64,000 bases of DNA from Flammula alnicola (lineage: Eukaryota; Basidiomycota; Agaricomycetes; Agaricales; Strophariaceae), in the NCBI GenBank assembly GCA_015499995.1, contig JADNRV010000103.1, positions 1 through 64,000 of the forward strand. Direction: 5' to 3'. The notes beneath the pieces are model-generated. The model was given only the letters and a program-made list of their open reading frames with translations, made no database searches and was not told the DNA's origin. Below are positions 1-10,855 of the stretch, one piece after another (the first letter of the stretch is position 1; every line of letters begins with the position of its first letter). The position numbers and the translations under genes are program-made.

Positions 1-361
1 GCGCTGAGGAACGGCTTTGGTGCAAGGGCCAAGGTAGGGGCGGACGGAGTGGAGAAGGTGCAGACGGAGGAGGTGTTGGGTATCTTAAAGGCCGTACCTG
101 GATATTCGGAGATATCGAAGAAGGAGCTGGACTATGTGCTCGATGAAGCGGGTCTCAAGGGGCAAGCAGAGATAGGCTTTGATGAATTTATCGAGGTCAG
201 TTTTTTCTTCTTCTGTAATGGATAAACTCGTGACGCTGAACGTTGTCGCTCTCGCTCTACAGATATCTGGAAATCTAAAGGAAGTCGCGTTCGCGCCTAC
301 ACCGAAGAAACACGGAGCCAGACGGCGTATACCTGTGGAGAAGAGCGGTGGTGGTGTTTGA
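1..361 (+). CDS. 3' end of probable mitochondrial FAD-dependent glycerol-3-phosphate dehydrogenase (EF-hand tail)
   Basis: Partial gene entering from the left edge. The frame is open from base 1, an intron at 196-262 (GTCAGT...CTACAG, phase 0) is removed, and the stop is TGA 359-361. The 97 visible residues contain one EF-hand-like helix-loop-helix (ELDYVLDEAGL...IGFDEFIE) and end in RRRIPVEKSGGGV. A C-terminal EF-hand followed by a tail of the form R-x-PIPVDRSCGGL is what I recall of animal mitochondrial glycerol-3-phosphate dehydrogenase (GPD2); fungal Gut2-like enzymes oxidise glycerol-3-phosphate at the inner mitochondrial membrane and feed electrons to ubiquinone. The catalytic FAD domain lies outside the window, so the assignment rests on the tail alone. 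Another EF-hand protein remains possible. Confidence 0.5.
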
Positions 362-595
362 TGAAATAATACTAGATGTACTTACTATATGTATGATGCA
401 TAACGGCATTCGCGGAATAATAGAGTTTCAAAAAAATCTCCTTCCATAAAATGCTCTGCTGAGATGTCAAGTAAAGGAAAACAGGATAAACGCATGGGCT
501 GAATGTGAATCGTGTCATTCCTGTCATACTTATTTGCAAAATTACACCACGGATCATCCAAAATCTCAAAAAAAAAAAAAAAAAAACAGTCTAAA

Positions 596-848
596 ATGAC
601 TACCAATCAGATCTTGGATGCAAACTTCATGTGTCAGGTTCATAAATCAATCCTAACCCTGTGGGCTGGTATGTTTTTATAGATGGACTCTCCATCACCG
701 CCAAACAGATTATCAGCTGAACAAGAGGTAAAGAAATTTTTTTGCCCTTATTGAGGTTGATTGTAATGTTTTCTGATGTCAATTGTAGTATCTTCGAGGA
801 CATTCTATGAGGCTACGGTATTTGAGCGCCAAATTAAGGACCCACTGA
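596..848 (+). CDS. possible 48-residue three-exon mini-gene
   Basis: In the otherwise empty 362-1212 interval, three short open segments join cleanly: 596-637, 683-727 and 789-848, with introns GTTCAT...TTATAG (45 bp) and GTAAAG...TTGTAG (61 bp), both phase 0. The predicted peptide begins MTTNQILDANF and ends LRYLSAKLRTH, rich in Arg and Leu. I do not recognise it. An adenine tract followed by CAG lies just upstream (571-587), so there may be an earlier exon. The rest of 362-1212 is AT-rich and shows nothing else; it must hold the 3' UTR of the left gene and the promoter of the F-box gene. The support is splice geometry only. Confidence 0.28.
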
Positions 849-1212
849 AATTGGAGAGATTGGTTTGTAATGTACTAGTAGTACTTCATGCTTTTATTTT
901 GAATTGAAACTTGAAATGGGCTTTCTAACTTAAGTACCTTTGAAATTTGAATACTTATTTGAATATCGAAGAGGTAATTGTCATCGAGACGCGACGCGAC
1001 TGATGAATGACATGTGATGCCCGTGGGAATAAATAATGCCTACCACTTCTTGTCATTACACTACTGTCATTTATTATTTGGTCTCTCGTCAAGTTCTAGA
1101 GACCTTCTCCTCGTAAGTCTCTAATAATCGAGTTAGAAGAAGTACATGTTGAGGCTATACCGCTTCTCCAGAGTAACGAAATAGGGGCTCCTTTACATCC
1201 AATATTTTGTCG

Positions 1213-2708
1213 ATGACAGAAGTATCCGGACTCCCCAAAGCCACAGTCATGTCTTTACCTCCCGAGTTACTCAAGATCATATTCGAATACGTCCAGCTCC
1301 CATTTCTGAATATCCGACGTCGCATCAGCGAAATAGACCCAACATCACCCGAGTTTGAATTCCTTGTGGGCCGTGTAACGGCTTCAACGTCGTTCCCATA
1401 CTTGCATGCTGAAGTCTGCCAATATTGGAGGGACGTCCTATTATTCGTACCCACCTTCTGGACCACCGCTGTTGTATTTGTTGGCTCTCCTACCATCTCT
1501 GTGAAAGACGCAGCCCCACGTGTCTTCGAGTTATCTCGGAACCACCCTATCGATGTCGCTATTCGCCTGGCCCCCAATGCTCCTCAACACGTAGCACAGG
1601 ATCTCCTCCAAAAAGAGGTCCAGTACGTGTTGGAGCAGCTTAACCCCCACCTTCATCGATGTCAAAGCCTTTACATCGGCACCGACCTGGTGTCATCCGT
1701 ATCATTACCATACCGATATCTTCGAGGCGAGACAGCGGTCCTGAAAACGTTGATGATGAAATCAGAAAGGTCACGGATTACCGAGAAACATCCCCAGGAT
1801 CCAGTCGTGGAGCATACGCCTTTCCCAGATTTGTTCTGTCCCGACTTGGAATATCTACTCCTTGACGACACCAACTTCCAGCACGCCTGTCAACACCCCG
1901 AAACGTTACTCGCGCACCCGAACCTCAAATCAGTCGCCATAACCAACTATACCCAGAGAGAACGTCCTGAGGCTGTTCGCGTAGCTCACGTAGTGAGTAC
2001 GTTGTGGCTATGCCAAACTTGCGCTCCCTCAAATTACAAGACGTCGACCTTGTGCCTTTAAGCGACACTGAGGTCCTCGAGCTGGGGATCGAAGAAATTT
2101 TTATGGAGGACATGGGCAGCGAGGTCTTGGGGAAATTTTTTAAATATACCTACCTTCCGGAATTGCGACAACTGCGGTTCAGGGCATGCTGGGTTGAAGA
2201 AGACTGCGTAGACCTTCCTTCTGAATGCGGACAGCTCATTCTTCAAGACATTTCTGGAGACGAGGTTCTCTGTCCAGTTTTGCGTCGGTGGGAAGGTGAA
2301 AGTCTCACCGTTTTCGATTGTCAGGCCTTCGACGACCGCGTGCTGGAGATGTTTTCACGCCCAGTAAATCCCGACATACCGGAAGACGAAGTCACCGCTG
2401 GAACGCGTTTCGGCTGTCAGGAGCTTTGTAGCCTCGCAATAATTGGTGACTCAGGAATTTCAATTGCTGGTTTGAAGAATATGGTGGAGAGCAGGAATCG
2501 GTGGTTGCATTATGAAAATCCTGAATGGAGGACGTCGCCAGTTTCTGGGCCGGCAATCGTATATCTCCACATTAAGGAATTCCAGGCTGACGCGACTTTA
2601 TCTCCAGAGGACATGGAGTGGTTCGGCGAGCATGTTGCCGACTTCACTTGGTCGTCATTTGAGAGTGAAGTTGGTAAATTAGAGGAGATCATGTCGGGAT
2701 CTTTGTAG
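1213..2708 (+). pseudogene. F-box protein gene, reading frame broken near position 1990
   Basis: The first open segment (ATG 1213 to about 1992) starts with an F-box-like motif (SLPPELLKIIFEYVQ, residues about 14-28) followed by the WRDVLLFVPTFWTT segment typical of agaric F-box proteins. The second segment (about 1998-2708, stop TAG) continues the same family with PNLRSLKLQDVDL, a VESRNRWLHYENPEWR segment and a PEDMEWFGEHV ending, all with counterparts in the intact gene at 5709-7301. The two segments are in different frames. A GTGAGT...TACAAG intron (1993-2040) keeps the wrong frame. A 44-nt GTACGT...CAAG intron (1997-2040) would restore frame but is very short and deletes a conserved LRR-like stretch. 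A one-base indel around 1985-2003 is the simplest reading. F-box proteins recruit substrates to SCF ubiquitin ligases. Confidence 0.6.
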
Positions 2709-2859
2709 TGGGTTTATCGTTACGAATCGACTCCGAATAAAATGAGTTTCTGATGTTATTGTCAATGTTCATGAGTCGGGATCCTGAGAAATGAAATGGT
2801 AGTGGATAAGCAAGATAAAGTAGGAAATTATACATTCATAGGGCATAATCTCTGAAATC

Positions 2860-4953
2860 CTAGCTATCCTCGCTCTCTCTCTTCGGATCATACCACACCC
2901 GGCGCACCCATCTTCTCCTTCTCGTCAAGCTCCCACCTCCTGAAGTATAAGGAGAAGGCCTTGGGCCAAGCCACGCGTCGTTTGTATATACCCATCCGTC
3001 TACGCCAAAACGCAGGTGTCAGAAAACAGAAAACGGCAAAGAAAAAAAAAGACATACCAGAATCACCACCACACCCAGACCAGACGCACTGCAAATCCTT
3101 CCTCCAATCCTCCGACTCCACGAATGCCCAGCCAGGAGCGAGCGAGAATGTGAGATTGCTACTATTAGGAAAAAGAGGATAAGAAAAAGAACGCGAGAAA
3201 GAGACTTTGTCAGCTTTTGTCCGCTTCCAGGTTGAGAGAATGGGCGAGAAAGTAATGGGTGGTTGAGGGAAAGACAGAAGGTATAACAAGATGAATGTAA
3301 AAGAAAGACAGACGAACCTGACTTCGCCAGCACCCTCCACCAGGCTTCCACTTCCCCCGGAACCAACCCCGCTCCAGCCATCCCTTCCTCGTGTCCAAGC
3401 AGTCCGCTCTCCAGGTCGAAGATTTTGTTTACTCCATCCTTTCTGCGGAGGCACGGAAGACGTCGAAGACGAGGTGGTCATAGTTGCCGCCATTGTTGGC
3501 GAATCTCCAGGCAGCGGTCCTGTCAAATGAAGTAAATAAAGATTGGATAAACAACAAAGCAAAGAACCGACCTCCAAATCGTTCATTCTCCCACAATTGC
3601 ACCTCTCTCATCTCTGAGTTCCAGCACTCGTCGCTAAGCCGATCGTCGTCCATCATGCGCCGCAGTACCATCGATAAAGGCAGGGGCGGTTCCCTCTCGC
3701 CAACAGGTTCTGCGCCCATCAGCTTGACAGGGCCCGCTCGAACGTCGTCCATTCGCAGGCGCAACGCAACAGCCACCCTATCCTTCATTTCCAGAAGCCG
3801 AACGAGCATCACTGGCGCGAGCTTCACTAGAGCATGCAGAAGCACCGGCATCAGAGCTCGGATGTAGGGATGCGTCACGAAGAAGGGCGCGAGTCCGATG
3901 AAGAGACATGTTTCGCGAATAGGAAAGGTTGGGAGGTGGATGATGAAGAGAAGAGGGAAGAAGGACAGGGCGAGGAGGGTAAGGATATGTGTGGTGTACG
4001 GAGATCGCGCTGTGGGAGGAGGTTGAGCAGAAGATGTAGGGTTGCTTCGCTGGCGGGTGGTACTGAGGTGTGCGGGGGTGAGACATAGATGATAGATGTA
4101 GGGTTCAAAAATGTCGTGAAGGTCGGAGCTGAGTGGGAAGACAATTAGCAAGAGAAACAGAAAGAGATGGTAATATTTACACGGCGCCCATAAGATTTTG
4201 AATGCCTTGGATGTTGGCTTGCCAAGGAACAGATCCTTCTGCCGGAGGTGAGTCCGTCAGTAAAGGTTCATTTGAGGTTTCGGATGTATAAAGGGGATTT
4301 GTCGAGGATTTGGAAGGGTATGGGTAGGTCGCTAGAATGACGCTGATCAAGACCATATGTGGGATTAACAGGAGAAGACGAGGGTAGAAGCCTTATGATT
4401 GACGTCGTCAGAAAGTCGTCTAATGCAGCAGAAAACGAGACGAACATAAAAATGCGTAGGCAGCCACCCATACTGCTGTTCTCATCCAACCTCTCTTCCA
4501 CAGCAAAATCTCCTCCATCCGATCCTGCAACCAGAAGACAGGCCCGATAATTGAAACAAATCTCCGAAAATTGGTTGTCATGATCGGTAACGACAGCGGG
4601 TCTTTGGAAGACAGTAAAGTTGGATTGTCGGGGTCGAGCTTTTTTTGTGGGTTGGAGGTAGACGGGTTCGACGTGGTAGAAGTTGACGTCATAGAAGGAA
4701 GAGTTGCTGAAAGCAAGAGCTGAGGGATGACAGACATCGTCGGTGACGATAAAGAATTAGCCGTAGATGAAAGTATAGATGACCTTCGTTTGGCTGTCGT
4801 TGGGGAAGGAGGAGGCGAGGGCTGTGGGATGGAAGTAATGATTTTGGGCGCTGGCCGTATCTCGTGTGATGCGTCATTCTTTGCATCTGATTCGGACGGC
4901 ATGCGCAGACGTGTTGCGCCGGGAGGCACATCAATGTAGTCCAATGTCGCCAT
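2860..4953 (-). CDS. Pex24p/dysferlin-type integral peroxisomal membrane protein (PEX30/PEX23 class)
   Basis: Six exons on the minus strand: 4953-4446, 4391-4181, 4128-3572, 3519-3318, 3161-3058, 2999-2860, giving 573 aa. All introns are GT-AG, 52-58 bp except one of 156 bp, and every junction keeps frame. The start was chosen at MATLDYIDVPPG. A Ser/Thr/Pro-rich head is followed by the family block TNFRRFVSIIGPVFWLQDR, hydrophobic segments (WVAAYAFLCFYPRLLLLIPH, then LISVILATYP) and SVPWQANIQGIQNLMGAVSD. The C-terminal part carries the dysferlin-like signature: GWAFVESEDWRKDL, then DGWVYTNDAW and finally RRRRWVRRVWYD. Proteins of this class sit in ER and peroxisomal membranes and shape ER subdomains that control peroxisome number and size. 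The gene diverges from the F-box gene at 5709 and converges with the one ending at 2708. Confidence 0.88.
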
Positions 4954-4989
4954 ATTAAGGATGGTTTATGGAAGGGTGTAGCGGTCTTG

Positions 4990-5510
4990 AATTGCAACAC
5001 AATGAGAGGCTTGGGTCAAGTCGCAAGTCTTCAAATTGGCATGTGATTCCTCAAATAATGTATCCTTCTTCATATCTGGCAGTTAGCATACATCCTTTAG
5101 ACCGTAGAACTTGTTAACACTCACAAAAGAGGCTTCAGGTGATAGACAAAACGAGAGCTTGTGAATGGAATGCGGCCACGCAATTCCAGTTAAACCCTGA
5201 ATATAATCCACCGTTGACGAGGAAGGATTGTCGGCTGAATATCTTGAGATGGCACTATATGTTCTGAGGACAGAAAATCAGATAACAATGGACTAGTGAC
5301 AAAACTGATGCCGCCAACCGAATCCAGAGGCCTTCCAGTGGGTGTTGGTGATCGTGTGCCAATATTCGGTGGTGTTCACAAGGTGTTCAACCGAGGTTGC
5401 CTATGTTTCACCTTTAATGGACGTATTAGATGTCGTCGCTTTAATTTTATTAGGAATTTGTGAGGCTTGAGAGAAAAAACAAGACGTGCAGGCAGCGCTA
5501 GTTATGTTGC
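4990..5510. repeat. promoter-region repeat, copy 1
   Basis: This block, the shared upstream region of the Pex24p gene and the F-box gene at 5709, recurs at about 10856-11400. Shared landmarks in the same order are: a GTCAAGTCGCA segment, TCAAATTGGCATGTGATTCC, an ACTCACAAAAGAG segment, GCGGCCACGCAATTCCAGTT, ACCGTTGACxAG, CAGAAAATCAGATxACAA and GATCGTGTGCCAATATTCGG. A shorter echo of the left end recurs at 11461-11530. The block contains no long open frame. It probably includes regulatory DNA of the F-box gene. Confidence 0.75.
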
Positions 5511-5708
5511 CGGGTGACCGGTGACCTTGGGCGACGTCAACGGCGACGAGCTCGGTGCCTAAGGCTTTTACCAAACATTCAAACTACAATCAAACTACCG
5601 GCCTCAGTCCTCTATTCCATCCCACAACTTGCCAGTCATTTACAGATCTTTAGAACTGAACCAGCACCTTGCTCTCAACGACCACTCAATTCACTCCCAA
5701 CTCACAGA

Positions 5709-7301
5709 ATGAAGCAAACTTGTACAGCGGGAGCAGCGGGGATATTTCCAAAGCCCACGATCCAGTTTTTGCCCCCAGAACTTCTCACTATTATATTCAC
5801 ATATGTGCACGAGGATCTTCAACCCATGTTCGACGCCGTCTACTCCACCCTCAGCGCATCTCAACGTAACAGCGATCCAGGAGGAAGTCAGGACTTGATC
5901 AAGAGATCTCTGCTGGGCCAGGCTCGACTCCGCCTATACGAGTATTCATGTAGCCCCATCTGCTTTCCATACTCGCTCGCAAATGTTTGCCCAACGTGGA
6001 GAAACGTCCTTTCATCCACACCCGCGTTTTGGACAAACTTGATATTTTTCACCGACGCTAGCGAAGAACCAACATCTTTGAAGGACGCCGCCCATCACCT
6101 TTCCTATTCCCGTGATCTCCCGATCAACGTCACCATAACGAAGAGAGATCAATCGAGCATGAAGGATACCACGGACGAAGAGGAGAAGGCCTCGATACAA
6201 TCTTTCTACCAACTTCTGCTACCTCACATCCCCCGCTGGCATAGCGTGCACATAGACGCCGACAAATCCTCCTCTCTACCTGTTTTCGACATAGCATTGA
6301 AAAGGGACGCGCGGATACTGCAGGCAATCAGTCTGGTCTGTGACGAGGACGACGCCGTGTACGAAGAAGATACTGTAGACCGTATCTTTCCTAAACCTGA
6401 AATCGCCTCATGTTGGGATATCTCTCCGACATTAAAGATCGTGGGCCTCGATGGACGGAACTTCAACTATCTGTGCATTTCCGAGGCCTATGCCCCATGG
6501 TTCGCTCTCCAAAACCTCCTCGAGCAACTGACTGTGTCACAATTCAAGTCTGATCACAAGTTAGCAGGGCTTGCAGTATCGGGTGCCATGCGGCGCATTG
6601 CCACACTCGAGTCCCTCCTCTCTCTCAAGTTGGTAAACCTGCAATTATTGGCCGATCCGCACTTCGACGCACCGAATGTCTTGATAGATATGGACCACCT
6701 TGAAGACATCACACTTGTCGACCTAGAGCCAGAGGTCGTGAAGGAGATCTTCCGCCTCTGTTCTTTCGATAGTCTTCGAGTCGTGCAGCTGGTGCGCTGC
6801 GAAGGCCTCGACGACGATTTTCTCGCAGGCATCGACGACAGGTTACAACTCGTCTCTCTAGACGACCTCTCAAGCAGCTTCGACCTCTGCGCGGTCGTCA
6901 GAAACTGGCGCTGCGCATCGCTCTCTCTATCCAACTGCGACTGCGTCGACGACGCTTTCATCGACTTCCTCACCCAGTCCGAGGAGGTCGCCCCACCGAC
7001 GGACGAAGGGCCTGCACCTGCAGATGCGCCGGTCATAGGTGGCCGTCGATTCGCTTGCGCGGATTTGAAGATACTCGTTCTAGCGTTTTGCTCGAATGTC
7101 TCGATACCGATGTTGAAGAAAATGGTCGAGGCGAGGAGCCATTACGTGGATTACAGCGACCCGAACTGGAAGGTGAACACGACGTATGGACCGGCGCTGA
7201 TGGCATTGATCGTGAAACGGCCTCCTTCCGAGTCTCCTGTTTCCGAAGAGGACCAGAAATGGTTCAGCGAGAGGGTCCCTCAGACTCTTTGGGAATTTTA
7301 G
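5709..7301 (+). CDS. F-box protein with degenerate leucine-rich repeats
   Basis: Single exon, 530 aa. ATG 5709 was chosen because it is the first ATG before the F-box; the frame is open further upstream but without an ATG. The F-box (IQFLPPELLTIIFTYVHED) lies at about residues 18-36, followed by FPYSLANVCPTWRNVLSSTPAFWTNLIFF. The central and C-terminal parts show irregular leucine-rich segments (LESLLSLKLVNLQLL, LRVVQLVRCEGLDDDFL, ASLSLSNCDCVDDAF). The end has the KKMVEARSHYVDYSDPNWK and SEEDQKWFSERV segments shared by all members of this local family. Its presumed role is as a substrate adaptor of an SCF (Skp1-cullin-F-box) ubiquitin ligase; the substrate is unknown. Relics of the same gene's 3' end occur at 10285 and 12757. 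Confidence 0.8.
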   Translation: MKQTCTAGAAGIFPKPTIQFLPPELLTIIFTYVHEDLQPMFDAVYSTLSASQRNSDPGGSQDLIKRSLLGQARLRLYEYSCSPICFPYSLANVCPTWRNVLSSTPAFWTNLIFFTDASEEPTSLKDAAHHLSYSRDLPINVTITKRDQSSMKDTTDEEEKASIQSFYQLLLPHIPRWHSVHIDADKSSSLPVFDIALKRDARILQAISLVCDEDDAVYEEDTVDRIFPKPEIASCWDISPTLKIVGLDGRNFNYLCISEAYAPWFALQNLLEQLTVSQFKSDHKLAGLAVSGAMRRIATLESLLSLKLVNLQLLADPHFDAPNVLIDMDHLEDITLVDLEPEVVKEIFRLCSFDSLRVVQLVRCEGLDDDFLAGIDDRLQLVSLDDLSSSFDLCAVVRNWRCASLSLSNCDCVDDAFIDFLTQSEEVAPPTDEGPAPADAPVIGGRRFACADLKILVLAFCSNVSIPMLKKMVEARSHYVDYSDPNWKVNTTYGPALMALIVKRPPSESPVSEEDQKWFSERVPQTLWEF

Positions 7302-7673
7302 TTTTGTCGATGCTTCTTCAGTGGGTGGATGCATTCATGGATCCTAGAAGATTAACAAATACAAAACCTACTTCGCGCCCGATATTTAGATGGGATTGAA
7401 ACTAATCCTCATACAAATGTTCTCCTCGACTCTCGTTCTTGACCTATTGGTACTGTAAAAAAAACCTCGGTAAGAAGAATGCTGCATTAATAAACCGCCC
7501 AATTTAGCTCACGACGTCCCAGTCAAGGCCGGCGCCGCAATCATACGATGCAGACTCAGAGAAACTTGATACAGTGAATGCAATGATCATTCGGACTTCG
7601 ATAAGATAACTGTGCTATACATTGAAAACAAAATCTGTGGCCCTTGTCTGTGGCCATAGAGCGTATTCTCGCT
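7302..7673. other. convergent intergenic region
   Basis: Holds the 3' ends of the F-box gene (plus) and of the PD-(D/E)XK-like gene (minus). No open frame or repeat stands out. Confidence 0.5.
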
Positions 7674-8591
7674 CTAAGCTTCTTGACGAAGCTTTGGCCA
7701 GAATTCCAGCAAATCGGGATTGAGACCGTCGTTTGTGTCATTAAAGATGTAGCTGGGAGGGTCGCCAATGTCTCCAAGCAAGGTATTTTCACCCGCCGCA
7801 TGGTGTCGAGTTACCTCGTAAATCCGGTACCATCCGCCAACAATTATTAGGTTGTATACCTTTGGCAAAGGATCAGGCTGGCCTGCCACTTGGGGATATT
7901 CCGCAAACAAGCATTCTAGCTGCTGACGAGCTTGAGGTATCGTCCTGTCGATGGCGAGGCGGGCTAATTCTCGCTCTCGCAGAAAATTGGCTTCCTCACC
8001 AGCGTCGAGCATATTTAAAAAGTCGTTGAAGGTGCCGGTTCCCAATGGCTTATTCTCGATGATTCCAGTAGGAAGAACGGGACTCTTCAAGGACTGGAGC
8101 ATATACCGATAAATGGCAAAATCTGGAATCCGAAATCGATCCACAGATTCTTCCGCCGCCCCACCTCCATCGTGTGTGATATGACTGCCAAAGCTAATGT
8201 CGCCCATGGGACAATCTTCGTCTTCTTTCAATGCCACAGGCTCAACAGGATTGGTGTTATGGGATTGGCGAGTGACGACTCGTTCAGCTGTTAAAAAAAA
8301 ATCGGAGTTGAGAATTTATCAATAGAAATATTCGTATAAATCACCTGGAAATATTTCTACAGTTGGTCGCTGCAATTGCGTGAACTGTTGCTGTGGACCT
8401 GTCATAAGATAAATGCTTTTGTCCGAAGAAAGGACATTGAGATGGTGAAAGCATTCATTCCACAGAAGATACCATGGATATTCGACCTCCTTTGTCTCGT
8501 AGGCATGAGAGTACAGAGCCTTCAAGACTTGGATTTGTTCCTGTTGCTTTATGTCGGGGGATTGATGGGGAGGAGCATTTGGGGCGGCCAT
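7674..8591 (-). CDS. PD-(D/E)XK nuclease-fold-like protein
   Basis: Two exons, 8591-8345 and 8287-7674, separated by a 57-bp GTGATT...TAACAG intron (phase 1); 286 aa. The N-terminal part looks helical. At residues about 134-161 the pattern RIPDFAIYR followed by GIIENKPLG gives Pro-Asp (D137) and Glu-x-Lys (E159, K161), 22 residues apart. That is the spacing and strand-turn-strand character of PD-(D/E)XK nuclease folds. The fold is used by many nucleases, but fungal members are mostly uncharacterised and some have lost activity. A second candidate with a longer version of the same layout lies at 62436-63200. The function is not known, and the motif could be coincidental. Confidence 0.6.
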
Positions 8592-9067
8592 GAGGGATGC
8601 GGTGCTGGCACTCCTTGAACAAAGTACGCGACTTTATACCTACAAAATTCTGTTTAATGGGCCAAGGGAAACACACAGGGGGGATTACTTTCCATTGTCC
8701 TGGAAGCCCCTGGGCCACTCAAATGATTTAACCCGGCCCATGTGCATCTCGAGGAAGACAGACCTTGGACTCCTGAGGCTTGGAGATCGATTACCAAAAC
8801 AAAACAAAAAAGGATGAGGACAATAAAATATTTCCATTAACCCGATTTCGAACAATGGGAGGCCGCATTCAGCAACGGGAATTCATCCTGTGCATTGTCA
8901 GATGCACAAGACTTTCCCGGGCAGCCAACGGGCAGCACTGGGCCAGTGGCACGGTGCAATTTGAATTAACGATAGCATCCGAGCAGTCACGTGCGCATGA
9001 TGGTTGGTATTTAATGTTCAACTTTCAACGTTGTTTAACAACCACCTTGGAGTGCCAACGAATCCCC
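8592..9067. other. divergent promoter region
   Basis: Intergenic between the PD-(D/E)XK-like gene and the first 188-aa gene. From about 9000 onward the sequence is duplicated at about 11526 (GGTTGGTATTTAAT and following), so it belongs to the tandem unit. No gene seen. Confidence 0.5.
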
Positions 9068-9681
9068 ATGTCTCGACGTCCAACGATAAAATTCTATCCT
9101 TCCGAATATGACCACCTTCCCCTCGAATTCCAACCCCCCCAGGATGGTAGTGCTGGCTTTCGCGTGAGCAAATACGATTATCTCATCCATCTTTCACTGA
9201 CGTCGAGTAGGCCGGAAAACCTGCATTACTCAAGCTGATGCCTATCGAGCACCTTCCGAGAGGACTCGTTCCAAAACGCGGTCTTTTCGTTCAGCCTCCT
9301 CGCTTCCACTACGGATGGCCCTATACGGAGGCAGAATTGTTTGAAATGGGAAGTCGATGCGGCTTCCTTGACTTAGCCCCCGTGCCACCGGGGGAAGTCC
9401 CAGGAACTAAGCACATGAAAAACATAGGCACGCAAAATAAATTAGTGAAGATGGTGCACGAGCAGCTCGGTATTCGTTCGTGTACCCCAGAGCTCTGCTG
9501 CGCATTGTCGAAAAAGTCGTTCATTTGCATCTCTTTGACGACTAACTACAAGCGTGGCAATCGGACCCCACCGGCGGACGACGTTCGAGCCATTCAAGAG
9601 TTCCTTGGCATTGTCGAACCTCCCAGCTGGCTTTTGGACGCGGAAGGTTGCCACAACTGGGATGTGCGCTGGATCCATTGA
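9068..9681 (+). CDS. orphan 188-residue protein, tandem copy 1
   Basis: Exons 9068-9163 and 9211-9681 flank a 47-bp intron (GTGAGC...GAGTAG, phase 0), giving 188 aa. No signal peptide or membrane segment is visible. The protein opens MSRRPTIKFYPSEYDHLP. It contains a basic-proline segment (LPRGLVPKRGLFVQPPRFHYGW), an acidic helix (TEAELFEMGSRCGF), a cysteine cluster (SCTPELCCA) and ends CHNWDVRWIH. I do not recognise a domain. The tandem copy at 11616-12229 has the same exon layout and length, with substitutions spread through both exons but no frame break, so both copies look under constraint to remain coding. Confidence 0.72.
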
Positions 9682-10284
9682 AGAATCCAGTTTGAAAATG
9701 CCTTTATTCGAGTTGTCTATTGTATGTTCATTCATTTGATGTGTCAGGAAGATTCTTGGGGACGAAGGACTTTGCTATTTAGGTTGATCGATCTCTGATT
9801 TTCTAATATCATCTCGGTAGAAAGGTTGTTTATACTAGTACTTCTACCCTTTCTTTTCTCAAGTTCTGTACTTTTATTCAAGTTTGATACGACGTTGACT
9901 TGTGTGGCAAATGTTATTATAACATCTTCCCTTCTTGGTCGAACCAGGGACTTTCGAATCACCTGCAAACTTCGAATCGAAATCCACGTGCCACCCATGG
10001 AATAACAGGCACTTCGGCTGCGCACTGTAAGCTGGTGCCACCTTATTAATGGCTCGGATACATTGCCGCCTGAACTAGCAAGTCATCGATTTGAACGCTG
10101 CTAGATAATGTTTTTTTATGCGGACTAAAACTCGAACTTTCGCTCAACTTAAAGTGTTCACGTTCCTATACTTCGTAAACACGAGGAATTCACAGTGCGC
10201 TGGAGCAACGCTGGAGGCGAGAAGCCATTTCATACACTAAGACAATCCGACCTAGCAGATACTATAAATACAACCCAAGTCGGA

Positions 10285-10446
10285 CCAGCGTTGCTGGCGT
10301 TGATCGTAAAACGACGACCTTAAGAGCCTCCTACCGTTCAGTCAGGCCTATTACTTACCGAAGAAGATGAGAAGAAAAGTTCCGGTTCAGCTACTCAGAT
10401 CGGATTGCTCGGAGAGGGTCCCCAAAATTCTTTGGGAACTTTTGCT
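10285..10446 (+). pseudogene. F-box gene 3'-end relic (unit 1)
   Basis: Nucleotide similarity to the last 110-160 bases of the F-box gene at 5709-7301: GGACCAGCGTTGCTGGCGTT here matches GGACCGGCGCTGATGGCATT there, followed by ATCGTxAAACG, a shared GAAGAxGAxxAGAAA stretch and GAGAGGGTCCCxxAxAxTCT. The frame is broken soon after the start. It is a truncated, non-functional remnant. Confidence 0.7.
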
Positions 10447-10452
10447 TCATCG

Positions 10453-10668
10453 TTACTTCTTGCTCGAAATAGTCGCTTCTGAGAGATGGCGCAGAAGCAC
10501 TTGATTTGCAGTCGAACATGCAGCAAGCGAACGTCGGTCGCTAGACAAGTAGATTTGCTCGATGATTAGTTCTAGGATACCAACTGGCAGAGAAGTCTTT
10601 AGACAGGCCATGCAATGCACAGCCAAGCTGTCACTTTGGTAGCTGTTTGAGTTGTGGTTGTGCGACAT
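10453..10668 (-). pseudogene. F-box N-terminus-like open frame (unit 1)
   Basis: Minus-strand frame of 71 residues from ATG 10668, with LPVGILELIIEQIYLSSDRR and a following helix (LAACSTANQVLLRHLS). This resembles the start of an agaric F-box domain (LPxELLxLII...SSDxRSLxACS), but the frame stops right after it. The duplicate at 12913 has lost the corresponding start frame. It is more likely a truncated relic than a gene, although a small F-box-only protein cannot be excluded. Confidence 0.45.
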
Positions 10669-10855
10669 GGCGCTGGTGTTGGATTTTATACCGCTCGAGC
10701 CCGGCGCCTTCACCCGCAGCGTGATTACATGGAAAAGATGCGACGCGTCTGCTTGAGTCGTATATGTTAAACTGATGCGCGCATGCATGCGTCCGGACCA
10801 GCAATAGTTTGGAATACCAAGGCAATATCTAGCGTATTTTCATTGTTTTCAAGCC

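Larger units (their letters stand above)
9000..10850. repeat. tandem duplication unit 1
   Basis: Unit 1 carries the first 188-aa gene, its 3' flank, an F-box 3' relic (10285-10446) and an antisense F-box-like open frame (10453-10668). All these parts recur in the same order at 11526-13340. Landmarks are GAATTCACAGTGCGCTGGAG at 10189 and 12669, AATCGTTACTT-like tails before each antisense frame, and TTACCAAGGCAAT at the distal ends. A copy of the F-box promoter repeat sits between the units. Confidence 0.8.
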
